Below, in pieces: positions 1 to 11,562 of a stretch of 64,000 nt of DNA; within the stretch, counting starts at the first letter, position 1, and every line of letters begins with the position of its first letter. The notes beneath the pieces were generated by a model. That model did not search any database. It saw nothing but the letters and a program-made list of their open reading frames with translations, and was not told where the DNA came from. Source of the DNA: Helopsaltes ochotensis. Lineage: Eukaryota > Chordata > Aves > Passeriformes > Locustellidae. The stretch is from assembly GCA_013400155.1 (NCBI GenBank), contig VXBM01000010.1, positions 2,354,468 to 2,418,467 on the forward strand, read 5' to 3'. A program made the translations under genes and the position numbers.

Positions 1-10
1 ACACACACAG

Positions 11-60
11 CTTCAATATATATGTGCTAATATATATATGTGCTTCAATATATATGTGCT
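11..60. repeat. Direct repeat of 18 bp, two copies in AT-rich sequence
   Basis: CTTCAATATATATGTGCT occurs at 11-28 and again at 43-60 with TA-rich sequence between them, preceded by a short AC run at the window edge. Confidence 0.9.
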
Positions 61-85
61 TGTTTGCAAGCTTAGCAAACAAGCA
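57..85. repeat. Inverted repeat: 11-bp stem, 7-base loop
   Basis: TGCTTGTTTGC (57-67) is the exact reverse complement of GCAAACAAGCA (75-85). Confidence 0.9.
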
Positions 86-3000
86 GAAACAGCTTCACCC
101 AAAACCTGACCCTGTCCTTGGGGAACACCTCCCCAGCCCTCCCATCACTGGGAAGGAAATGTTCATGAAAGCTGCCAGGACAACTCACCCAGCAAAGTAA
201 AATGGTACTTTCATTTCCACTGCTGAGTTGTGCCAACCTTAGCAAGGATGCCCACACTGCCATGCCATGCAGGAATTCCTTATTTCCAGGTCAAAAACCA
301 GATCACTTTTGGAACACCTGACTGGATTTACTTTCCAGCAGAGAAGGACTTACTGAAAGTAAGGGCTGACTCTTACATCATCCATCTGCAAACAGCAACA
401 GTATCAGCCACATATGAAGCCTGAGTCTATTGCAGCTTAATTATTATAGAAATTTTGTTGAATAAATGCAAAAACATGAATCAGTACTGATACAAAAATT
501 AAAAACAAAACTAAATTTGTCTATTTAAGCATTCTTCTAGTAACAGATGATAGAGATATTTAATAATCTGGATAAATATAATCATTATTTAAAACAGCTA
601 TTGATGGGTTTTAAAAAAACAAACAAAAATATAATTACTTGGTGTGTTTTCCCACAAAATTCTATGCAGGATGATGAGGTGATAGCTGAAAGGGGAAAGT
701 TACGGGAACATACAGGAATTCTACCTTTCCATTACTGAAAAGGTTAGTATTTGTGAAGTAAATCAAATCTGATGACCTGCAAAATTTACACAAGACTTCC
801 ACATAATACACCATCACAGACAAAAATATGTTTCTAGGAATAGTTTAGGCAAACAAGTGTCTTTTAAGTCTGACTCTACAAATAGCTTCTGGAATACTTG
901 TGCTTCAAAGGGTCAAAAATAATCAAAAACTTGTGATAGTTTCTTCCCATGTCAGACAGAAAAGAAAACAGCATAGAGAGGAAATCAGACAAAGACACCA
1001 AAGTTAGTAAACTGGGGCTTGATAAGTTATTTTAGTAAACCCTATGTGCTGGAAGCGTAACAATACTATATATGTAAAAATCATGTTGTTTTGATCCCTA
1101 CACCACTGTCCTAACTAATTATAGCAATACACCAGCATAGGTGACAGATGCCAACAGTGGTAGCATATATAGCATATAAGTATATATACTTCACAAGATA
1201 CTTTCCACTGTCCTAAGTCACAAAAGGAGGCATTTTGGAAATAATCTGTTACCATTCCTGCATATGTTACTCTCTGATTATTCATATCAGTAACATTAGC
1301 ATTTACAGGTTGCGGACAACCAGGTAACAACCCACTAAGTTTTGTGTATTTGAAAAACTGGTGTCATCCTATGAGGCATGTAATCATTTAAGTTCTCCAT
1401 GATATCAAAAGTATTTCTAACGTATTAGCAACAAGAAAGCATCTATGCAAAATTGAGAAGTTGATAAAAATTACTTTTGGAAAAACAACACTGGCATTTG
1501 AAAATATACAATGTATAAGTGGCACTGCTAATAACCTAACAAAAAAACCCACCCTCTTGTACTATTCACTGCAGCACACACAGAAAAAAAGTGTCTCTCA
1601 CAGCTAGCTAGCTACATGCATGCAAGAAGGAGGGTCAGAAAAATGAGATCATTATTCCTGAATGTCTCCTGAATGTATTGGTAATTGTAGCTGGCTCATT
1701 CTATGTTTGTATAGGGAATTATTCCCTTTGTGAACTGGATGAATGGGAGACATCTCCAGGGGGCAGAGAAGATGATCAGAGAACCAAAAAATTCCAATTA
1801 CATCCATGATACAACAGACTCCTGAAAAAGAAATCACCAAGTGTTTCAAGGCTTTTCAGAGAAGAAAAACTAGCTTTACAAAGTACCCCACAAAAAATCA
1901 TGCAGTTGGACATTTGGTATTTCCATTTCTTAAACAAATAAATATTTGAAAAGCATTTTATGCAAATGCAGTGACACAAACAGAAGTACTGTCACAGATT
2001 TAAACAGGCCCTGGAGGAAGCCCCCAGGGAACGGAAGTTAAGTCTGCTTCTCACAGATGGCTGCTAGTCAGTCTCTTTCACATCAGGTGCTAATATAAAC
2101 TGATCCAATTTCCTCATTAAAAAACACTACTATGACTATTTACTAATCACCCTGTAATGTGGTCAAGATGCAAGCCCAGCACACAGTAACATATCCTTAA
2201 AATTAACATTAGTAACAAAAATACTCAACAGGAAGTACAGCTAACAGGTCGTATGTTGAATTGCTGAAAAAAAAATTATATACTTATCATCAAAATTTCC
2301 CTCCTGTGAAATTTCATACTGGGGTTGAGAAGTATGCTCTGGGCCTCAGCCAAAAATCCTGGAAGACTACCATTTTGAAGACAAAATTAGGAATAAAAGA
2401 GACACTCCAGTGATAAATGATAATTTCCAAATCTTCATCTTCCACTCTGTAAATACAGATTAGGCTACCCAAAACAGAAAAAGATACTTGAACTAATAAA
2501 ACATCTCTCTCAAAAAAAAGGAAAATGTATCAAAAAGCCACTCTGGATTTCTTTACCAAATAACTTACTCATTCCCTATACAGAATATAAAATATATAAA
2601 CAAATCCCAATGTGACAATTTAATTCAGGTCCTTATGCTAACCTTTTCTTCAGTTCCGTGCCAGTAGACTGAAAGATGGAAATCCACTGCTCAGTCTTAC
2701 AGGAAATTAGGGTCAGAAAATAAGTAAATCCTCAACTGAGGCAACAAGCACTGCTCTCATAGAAACACGTAACGATCATGACATCCAAATGAACCCAAGC
2801 TTGAACCATCCTTAATATACTTCCAAAAATTCAAAGCCTCAGGATCAGAAGAATTCAGAAGAATCTTTATGCAGGGGGTCTCTAATTTTTCAGGAAGCCT
2901 GCAAGTATTCTTAGTGCAACATGTAGTTTATTTCAAAAGTATACAGATCTCACTACTGACCTGCTATAGTTAAACAAGTAACTCATTAGCAGGCCCTCAA

Positions 3001-4462
3001 CTTGGACTTTTTTTTTTGGTTTGTGATCTAGCTTCTGCAGATGGTGACATTTTGCAAGGGATACTGGAATACAGACAACAATGGATTGTTTGGAATTAAA
3101 TGCAGTCCTTACTACAGGAAAGAATTAAGTCAGAGCTTTGAAATGCCTAATCTCAAGCAAATACAGATGTTTATGAGTATACAGATGTTTTAACAAACCC
3201 TTATTCACTGATGGAACACGTTAAGACCCAAAAAGAGTTATCTTATGGAACAAATGTGTTTTAACACAAATAATAAAAAATCAAACCAAAATACTTCAGC
3301 ATGGTTTGGCAACATGTTTTTCTTATCTCTGCTGCAGACTTTGACATCTAGTTTGAGTTTACTGTTTGGCTTTCACTACTGGTATTTGTAAGCCACTTAT
3401 ACATTTGAAATATAATATATTAATAAAACATCTTACACCCAAATGAAATAGTCACTTTGCATTGTTAAATTTGTAAATAGAGAACACTTTTCCAGGCTAC
3501 AAAGGGGAATTATTAGAATAGCACATTTCCAGGCTTATATAGAAACTTCTGATTAAGAAGACATTATCATATTTGACACAGGAAGTGCTTCTTGGTATGA
3601 GGAATACAGAATACCAGATATAGTCAGGATACATAGAGTACTTTTTGACTATTCAAAAATATTGATCTGAAGTGAAATTCTGATGTAAGTACATGTGTAT
3701 TCTTGAAATCTACTATGATAAGTAAGCCAGAGTTGATAGAACTATTATTTTTCATTTTTCATGTGAGTACAGTGTACATTCTACCCTAATGGAAACACTC
3801 ACAACTTTACCAGTGACATAAAAATAAACTTAAGTAACACTGTTGTGCTGCAGTCATGCTTTTATGCATTTAAAAATACTTAAAAACTGAATATAACCAA
3901 TATAAAAATTAGGGAAATTGAGTTAAAATGAAGATGTAGAGAGCCTCAGACAATGCTGAGAGTCGTGAAAGACACCATGTGGAAAAGAAGCATGTAACAT
4001 CTTAGGCTAGCACAAGTGAGAGAAGAAAGTAAGAAAAAAGGATACAGTTGAAAAAAAAATAAATTTAAGTAATGCTCTTAAAGACACCAAGGCATTTTAG
4101 AACATTTTGGATTGCGAGAAGAGTTGTTTGTCTTGGTTTGGGTGTTTTTGGTTTTGTTTTCTCTTACAACTCACATGAATCAAGAGATGTTTATTGTCTA
4201 TTCTTATAACTGGGACATCAGGAAAAATACAGAGATGCCATACTTGTATCTTTATTGAAAAATGTATAAACAAGCTATGGCTAAGTAAAAAATTAACGCT
4301 GAAGACAATTACGCATCAGGACCTAAAATGAAGAGCTGTTCCTAACTCTTGTATAACTCAATTCCACAACTAAAGATCAGCTCTTTAAAAATCCCTCAGG
4401 AATCAGAACTAAGACTGGCATGACAGTGCTTACCCTCAGCACCACGGGCGAACCGCACTCAC

Positions 4463-4614
4463 CTTTACAGTAATCTGCGGGATCCTCCTGCTCCTCATCG
4501 TCGGAGCCCAAGATCTCCTCCTCTGGCTCGGGCGGGGCGGGCTCCGGCAGGGGCGGAGGCGGGGGCGGGGGTGGAGGTGGGGGTGCAGAGGGAGCTTTCT
4601 GCTGAGGCTCTGGC
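4463..4614 (-). CDS. SRPK2: SRPK2 second coding exon: polyproline and acidic linker before the kinase domain
   Basis: This 152-base exon is preceded on the minus strand by a pyrimidine-rich acceptor (CTCTCCGTTGTTTCCAG) and followed by the strong donor GTGAGT. It completes Arg (AG|G), then encodes 50 residues: PEPQQKAPSA, 11 prolines, LPEPAPPEPE, and the acidic EEILGSDDEEQEDPADYCK, ending on the first base of a Gly codon. This is the N-terminal segment of SRPK2 just before the bipartite kinase domain; the acidic EEILGSDDEEQEDP stretch is shared with SRPK1. By memory the human proline run is slightly longer and continues from LVPP rather than SAPP. The following exon (GYHPVKIGDLF type, start of the kinase domain) is not in 1-4462 and should lie left of the window. 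Frame, splice sites and homology all agree. Confidence 0.97.
4552..4586 (+). other. G-rich tract with G-quadruplex potential over SRPK2 polyproline codons
   Basis: The plus strand carries runs of 4-5 G separated by short spacers (GGGGCGGAGGCGGGGGCGGG and onward). It is the template strand for the 11 consecutive proline codons of SRPK2, so the RNA itself is C-rich. The tract satisfies the usual pattern of four close G runs. Confidence 0.7.
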
Positions 4615-5376
4615 CTGGAAACAACGGAGAGCACACTTGGTAAAGAGCCTCCTCGCTGGGGTAGCTCAGCCCTTCAGGGGGGATGAAAAACCAGTCAAGT
4701 ATCTCACGTTCTCACCGTCACCTTTCACATCCCCTTTGGGACCCGGGAAGTGTGGACAGAGAGGAACCTGGCCAAACCAAGAGCAGGTCTCAAGTGAAAG
4801 AGCTTGCAAAAGACACATAAAGTACACAATCAGATACAGACCAGCTTTTGCAATTCCTGACAAGCAAACGGGACATTAAACGCATCTTCTTGAGCACAAG
4901 TGAGAAGAAATATTTTTCAAAGAATATCAAGTTATTCAAAAGCTCCTGTCTGCTAGCTGAAGTAGGAAAGATCTCATTAATGCACAGCAAGAAACAATCT
5001 TCTAGAGACACTGACCCAAATCTTAATGCACTTCTCCTCTGCAGCTGCTGCCAACACTATGGAAAGCTGTATCATTACCCAAAATACTGAAAACATCTAT
5101 TAGAAAGTCAGAGAAAGAAACTCATCTTCCTAGGTAGCCTACAATGCTCATCCCAGAGCATATCACATGCTTTAATATGCACTGATTAATTAAAAAGAAA
5201 CGAAACAAAATCACCAAAACCTGATACCACCAAGCAAGAGATGGCTGGAGTTTTTGTCCTGCAGCTCCAAATTTTTTTAAAAGAAAGCCAAAGTGAAATA
5301 TATTTTATATCCTGTTCCAAAGAAAGCTGTACTTAGTATACAACTATGAATTACTCACCTTTCAAAACTGAGTATT

Positions 5377-5423
5377 TTCAATAGACTTAAGTCTATTGAA
5401 GTGATATGACTTCTTTGTCATAT
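5377..5423. repeat. Perfect 24-bp palindrome followed by a second hairpin
   Basis: Bases 5377-5400 form a perfect palindrome (half-site TTCAATAGACTT). It is followed at once by ATATGAC (5404-5410) and its complement GTCATAT (5417-5423) around a 6-base loop. Confidence 0.9.
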
Positions 5424-6494
5424 AATTAAGAAAGCCTTCCCCAAACAGGTTGATGCTGTTATTTTTCATATTTATACCTTTTACAAATTAAAAGGATACA
5501 CTTGCCAAAAACATTTGCAAAGTAACTGAAAGCATTTGTGCCATCAAAAGCTGCTATAACTTACATTTACATCTACTTCAAATTAACCACATCTAAAAAA
5601 TACATATTAACAGTATTTTGTCCTTCATGTCATAAAAAAACCAGAAATCTGTAATTTGCTGATGTCTGTCTCAAGCACCTAGAATTAAGATCCAAATACT
5701 TCCTTCATCATGAGTAAAAACTGCACTTGTGTTTATCCCACTTCTACGTCCTCTTCCTCACAATTCCTTTTTCTTTTTACACACTGCAATCGTTCAAGAC
5801 AGACAGAGCATTTGGTGTCAAAGAGGACATGGGTGGTCAGAAACATGCCACTGGCAACACTCACCACTTGCACAGCAGCTGCTGTTACACCTTTGCTTAA
5901 AAGCTGCAAGCTGCATTGCATACCAAATTTATCTGCCTGTTACCCCTTTCAGATAATAAAAATCTTCAATCAAAAAATGGTCAGATTTAAAAATGGGTAT
6001 TTTGAACTAATTTATTAATGATTTAATTTATGATGAGAAATCTAATGAAGTAAATGAATTTGCGTCATTTTTAACCACATGAAACTAGACAGAAGAGAAA
6101 GAAGGGATCCATTTGTAGGATAAGAAATACATATATTTGCACGTGTTCCTACCTAAAATTATGCCGGTTGTCTGCTTCCCTCTTTCATTTTTGGTTCCCA
6201 ACAGATGTCTTTATCTGGTACACCGAGAGGAAAGTAAACAGCAAATGGAAGGTTCACACTCTCTGACCAGCTAAGCTTACTACAAACCAGATTACTGGCC
6301 CTTCTGGGTTCATGAACCAGCCTGGTTTCACAGTGTCAGCAACCTGACAGCTCCCACATCTGATCTGAAAGCTTTTATCCAACAAACCATCATAAAAGGA
6401 CCTACATTACAAACCCTGAAAGTTCATCTGCTGGGCACAGGACCATTTTGGATACACAGATCAAAAGTATGAACATTTAAAAATTAAAAAACTA

Positions 6495-6546
6495 ACGGCT
6501 GGACTTGATGATCTTAAAAGTCTTTTCTAGCCTAAATGATTCTACA
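6495..6546 (+). mobile_element. CR1 LINE 3' tail fragment
   Basis: About 50 bases match the CR1 3' end: GGCTGGACTTGATGATCTTA followed by an AGTCTTTTCTAGCCTAAATG stretch and GATTCTACA. It is severely 5'-truncated and carries no coding sequence. It lies antisense to SRPK2. Confidence 0.8.
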
Positions 6547-6959
6547 AGCAAGAAAAAGAATGCAGAGTGAAACAGCCTGCACTTCATCAATATATTTGAA
6601 AGCAGCGTGCCAGGAAGACAGGCACATCCATCAGTGCCTGGACTCCTTATTTTGGATGGTACCATCATCCTACTTTGTTCTGACCACAAGTGTCCATGTT
6701 GCTGTTTTGGTCACATGAAATGGCACAACTATAGAAACAGTCCAGGGTAGGGGAGGGAAATGCAGTATGGTGTAAGTTCAAAAATTCATTGAAATAGGTT
6801 AAGAAAACAGGATCGCTTCTGAGTCTCTCTCAAGCTACTGTATTTGATTTTGGTTTGAAAGAGGTTATCTATCCTGTCTTTAATCCCAGTTGATGTTTAT
6901 ATTCAGGAGTGTTTTCTTACTGTCCTTTGTGGACACTAGGAAGGAAGGAAAGATATTAT

Positions 6960-6982
6960 TATGGAAGGTATTTCCTTCCATA
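6960..6982. repeat. Inverted repeat: 9-bp stem, 5-base loop
   Basis: TATGGAAGG pairs with CCTTCCATA around TATTT, just after a short GGAA run. Confidence 0.85.
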
Positions 6983-9900
6983 GTTATTTATGATTTTTAT
7001 CTGCAAATAACAAAACACTGCTTTAAACTGAGGAAGATCTTGGTTTTGTCCATTTAGCTTTGCTTGCATTTTTTGGAGCAATCAAATAAATATTAGTACA
7101 GAAAGATGAGGGAGGGAAAAAAAAATCCTGAGCTACATCAGCCTGACTGCTAATTCTGCATTTTTGGCAATTTTTTCCTCTAGTTTAGAATTCTTGCAAG
7201 AGATTCCTATCATTCTTTGGTTTTGTTCACATTTACTTTTCCAGGATATATGTAAAGATCAAGTCTTGAACACTTCACTTGATATATTAAAATACTGCCT
7301 ACAGATTGAGTAACTCTTTCTGGCATCCCCAATGCGGCTCTTCTGCCAATTCATAGTTTCACAGTGTTAGGAAGGACACCAATGAAAGAACTCCAGTTTT
7401 GCTATTTCTTAGGGGCCCTGTTATTGAATTGCACAGATACGCTATGATGAATGCTTCGACAACATTTGCAACTTAGGGCATGAATACACAGTTTATTCAG
7501 CTTAGATTTAATTTTTTCTAGTATAGTCTGCTAAAATGTAGATTTTTTTTTTCTTTTCTTTAAAACATTGTTGGTACTAAAAATCCAACCATTTAGAAAC
7601 CTGTGAGTCACAAACACGTCCGTAATCTCCATTTCCTTTTCAGAAATATTTGTCAAATACTATTACAACATAAAAACCTATTCAACAACTATTATTCCAA
7701 GTTATTAGTCTTTATTATTCCTAAAATGCTATGTAATGATATGCATTAGGTAACACATGCATGCAGAGATAAATATTAAACCTTTTTTTTGCTTTTCTTT
7801 TTTCTGAAGTAATCACTTGGTACTCTGTGGTCTATCACTATTAGCTTGTTCATCACTATCCAAGCATAAACACTTAATTAACAGAAGAAGACGACACACC
7901 ATTTCTAGACTCTCAGGATTTTGTCAGCAGTATGCAGAGAACTGACCAACTCCACAGACTACAATGACAAACTTGTATTGAAAGAAACACTAAAAACAAT
8001 TAACAAACACCAGCCAGCATTTTTTGTCTTTTAATGACTGCCTTTTCCATGGACAAAAATAAATTTACAGCAAAGTCCAATCAAAATACAATTAAATCCT
8101 ATTTTTAAACTGCTCTTAGAGGGAATACTTGGTAAAAGACAAAAGAAAAGCTGAAGTATTTCTCCTCTACAGTGAACTTGAAGCAAAATGCGTCAAAACC
8201 CTGCATGGAGTCTTACAAAACATCAACTGCCCACTGTTATGAAACACAACATTTCTGACAACTTAATTTTACTGTTCTCTCTCATGGACATGTTGCTCCA
8301 TGCTCCCACTGGGTAACAGCCAACAGTAAAATCAATCTCCTTAACATTCAAACCTTAAAACGCTCAGAATATTATACTATGAGAAATCCAGAAAATTCCG
8401 TTCTTTTTGCTGTTGTTGATGTTGTGGGATCATTTGCTATTCTTCTGTTCTGGAAAAGGTAAAACAAAAGCAGTGGGAGTGATTAAAATCACAAAATGCC
8501 TTCCATATGGGAAGCATCTGAACATACCAGAACTCTTCAGGCAGGAAAACAAGACAGCAGAGTGCTACAAAATCTTGAGAGATATGGAGAAGGCAAATAG
8601 GAAATGGCTGTCCACCGCCTCATCCCGCACAACTTGAGCCAAATTGATAACAAACTTTAAAAAAAAAAAACTTACGCAATATGATGCTAAAAACTAAAGC
8701 GAACTTTTTCCCCTCGGATATCATGGATAAGAGAAACTAGTTAAGTTCAAATAGGGCTCAAAAAACCTCATGGAAGAAAAAAGTGACTGATAAGCCAACC
8801 CAGGACTGCCTTTGACTTGTGAAGCCCAGCAGCCTGGGGCCATTGGATGTGGAATAATATTCAGCACACTGGGGCACAACCCTGCACACCTCCCCAGGAA
8901 ACTGCTGCGGACCAGAGGGAAATGTAGGTGCACCTTGCATCTGTCCTCATGCAGTCACTCCATCTACAGCCATTCCTTTCCTTTCCTCAACAAATGAATG
9001 ATTTCCATTACTAAAAACCAAAACAGACTTCAGGCCTCTTCATCCGAAATCCTCACAGACAAAAAACATATTTTCATTATGAAGTAATAGATAAGAATGT
9101 TTTCAGGCAAGACTACTACAGAAGATTACATGAGGAAAACCTGTTCCCATGGGGCAGGAGGAGTCCCTCTCCATGAACACTGTACTGCACTCATGGGTGA
9201 CTACTTTTAGGGAAACAAAGCTTTACCTTGAAAGTAGCTAAAACCTCCACCTAATTCTCCTGCCTTTAGGAAAGCATCATTTCAGAAGGAAAACAGATTA
9301 TGTCAAATGAAAAAAAAAAAAAAATGGGAGACAGAGATTTGTCAGATTAAACTAAGAACTACCTGAGGGGAAAACAAAACTCCCCTTAAGATATTCAGAC
9401 GAACACAACCAAAGACATTTTTTGCTAACAGCAAATGCTATTAAAATTAGGTTAAATGACTTCTTCGTATATCTAATAAAATATGGAATAAACCATAGTA
9501 TAACAATGTTATGAACCTTCTGCCATGTCCACAGAGGTTCTACAGGGAATTTCAATTTGAAGCAGTAAAAAAGAGGAAGCAAGGGGGAGGACGAGTATCA
9601 GAAGAATTACACTGTAAGCCTCCTAAGAGATGGGAGCTCTACAAAATCAACTATTGAGTCTGGGTCCATGTGGAGGGAGCTCCAGCTATGCTCCTCTCCA
9701 GCTCCTGAAGGCAAAAGCTTTTATGCTCCTGGACAAGGCTCTCAAGGTTCTATAGAGTTATAAGTCTGAAATCTCTATACACAAATTTCTTACAGCTGTT
9801 ATTAATTGCTGAAAGACTCTGCTATTTGGATCTCTTACTCGTTTGTTCCAATGGTGAATTCTTGCCTGCTCTTTTTTTCTCAAATGCAAATTTAGCTTAA

Positions 9901-10305
9901 TTAGACAGGTGCCTTCTAACACTGAGCTCTTTGAAATGGAGGCAGCCTTAAAGGGAGGCTTTCTAAATAAATTCACACACATAAAACAACAAAAAACGTA
10001 AGAAAGATCAAAATAAATCTGAAATTATCACGCACGGAACAAAATTATGTTCCATGTTTCAAGTAAGATTTTAAGTGGATTATATAATTCAGAGTATTTT
10101 TAAATTTTAACAGCTACGATAAATTATTTGTAATTTAATAATTATTTTCAATTATGCCAGAGGTCATCTTACTGTTTTCAGAAACAAAATCTACAAATCC
10201 AGAAGGGCATAAAGAGATGTGTTTTTAACTAACTCCAAGAAATTGTTGATGTGAACTTTCAGGAACAGCTTTGCTATACATGAAAAGCACTGGTCCTGTT
10301 CTTAC

Positions 10306-10327
10306 TGTAGTACAAAACTGTACTACA
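10306..10327. repeat. Inverted repeat: 8-bp stem, 6-base loop
   Basis: TGTAGTAC pairs exactly with GTACTACA around AAAACT. Confidence 0.8.
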
Positions 10328-11270
10328 ATCTCCAATTCTAGAAAATTTATGCATAAAAAGAGAGAGGGCTGGTATGTCACAAATATGAAGCAGTTTCTAT
10401 ATCTGGTCATTAGCAAACAAAATTATAATTCCTCGTGGAATTAACATTCCTTCCAAAGATACCATCCTACCATCAAACATTAATAGAAGCACCAGTAAAA
10501 ATCCCTCCCGGAAGGGAGCAGGCTGAGACACAGTAGCTTTTGTAACCTCAAATAGCAACACAGAATGAATTTTTCATTCCCATCTTGCTTACTAGTCTTT
10601 TGGAGGCCACCTTGGGCTTGAATGCACACTCAAAGTCCAAGTGGAATGCCAAGGAACACTGCCTTCTTCCGTTCAAAACGGCTACTATAAATAAATGCCA
10701 TTTCACGCAGCAAGTACTGCAGTTTTACCACGCCACCGCCCAGCCCAGCATCACAGGAAGAACACATTGCCACAGGCAGAGCTGAGGGGACCCAATAGCA
10801 GCCTACCATTACACCAAATCACATCTAGGATGAAGCAGTTAAGTCTGCTAAGTCTAGGAGTTAGCTCTTATGGTGTTTCTCTGACAGTTACACCAAGTTC
10901 CCAGAGGTAACTGGTTTCAAGCTCTGAAAGTCAGTCCCAAATGAAATTTTGTTCTCAAACAAATGCAATTCTGTTAAAATGTTCTTAAGACAGTAAACCA
11001 GAAGCCAAATCTATCCAGAAAGCCTCAAGCTTAACTGAACTTAAAAAAATAATATGTATTCTTCCTCAAATACTGTCTTCTCACAGAGTTGTGTTTTCCA
11101 GACAAGTCATCCATTACAGACTTGCAAAGGATAAAAAGTCAACAGTTAATGAAAAAATACAGACCCACCTGGCAGCACAAAAAGAAAATATAGAAATAGA
11201 TACTCAGCAGCTTGCACCTTACCTGTATTTCTAGTCACCAGTAAAGTGTAGTAAAGGCTGAGAATGTTAA

Positions 11271-11562
11271 AATCATAGAATACCTTGAGTTGGAAGGGAC
11301 CAGCCAGCATCATCAAATCCATCTCCTGGCTCTTCACAGGACAGCCCCAGAAACCACATCATGTGCCTGAATGTTTTGTCCAAATGTTTCTTAACTCTGT
11401 CAGGCTTGCTGCTGTGACCATTCCCGTGGGGTTCCAGTGCCCAGCCACCATCTGGGTGAAGAACCTTTTCCCAATATCAAACCTAAACCTCCCTTGACTC
11501 ACTTCATGCCGTTTCCCCAAGTCCCGTCACTGATCACATGAGTGAAGAGATCAATAACACAC
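11271..11562 (-). mobile_element. CR1 LINE, 5'-truncated 3' region
   Basis: Read on the minus strand, the element ends GGTCCCTTCCAACTCAAGGT then ATTCTATGATT, the diagnostic CR1 3' end. Moving inward, the motifs on the plus strand include TTGGAAGGGACC, CTCTGTCAGGCTTGCTGCTG, GGGTGAAGAACCTTTTCCC and AATATCAAACCTAAACCTCC, all typical of avian CR1. The match fades near 11562. The GC-richer sequence that follows (11580-12060) is not recognisably CR1. Orientation is the same as SRPK2. Confidence 0.88.

Larger units (their letters stand above)
1..4462 (-). other. SRPK2: SRPK2 intron downstream of the second coding exon (partial)
   Basis: The intron begins with GTGAGT at 4462 and continues past the left edge. 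The sequence is AT-rich and unique, with no exon matching the start of the SRPK2 kinase domain and no recognisable transposon. The left end carries an AC/TA-rich direct repeat and a hairpin, listed separately. Confidence 0.85.

Noticed and set aside
4571..4879. 102-codon plus-strand ORF opposite SRPK2 exon 2
   Set aside because: It overlaps the antisense of a confirmed coding exon, with no recognisable domain.
7345..7385. Possible CR1 tail (TTTCACAGTGTTAGGAAGGA)
   Set aside because: Only about 25 bases resemble CR1 and no further motifs follow.
8407..8670. 76-codon plus-strand ORF followed by a 12-A run, considered as a retrocopy
   Set aside because: No protein match recognised, no polyadenylation signal, and A runs of this length are common here.
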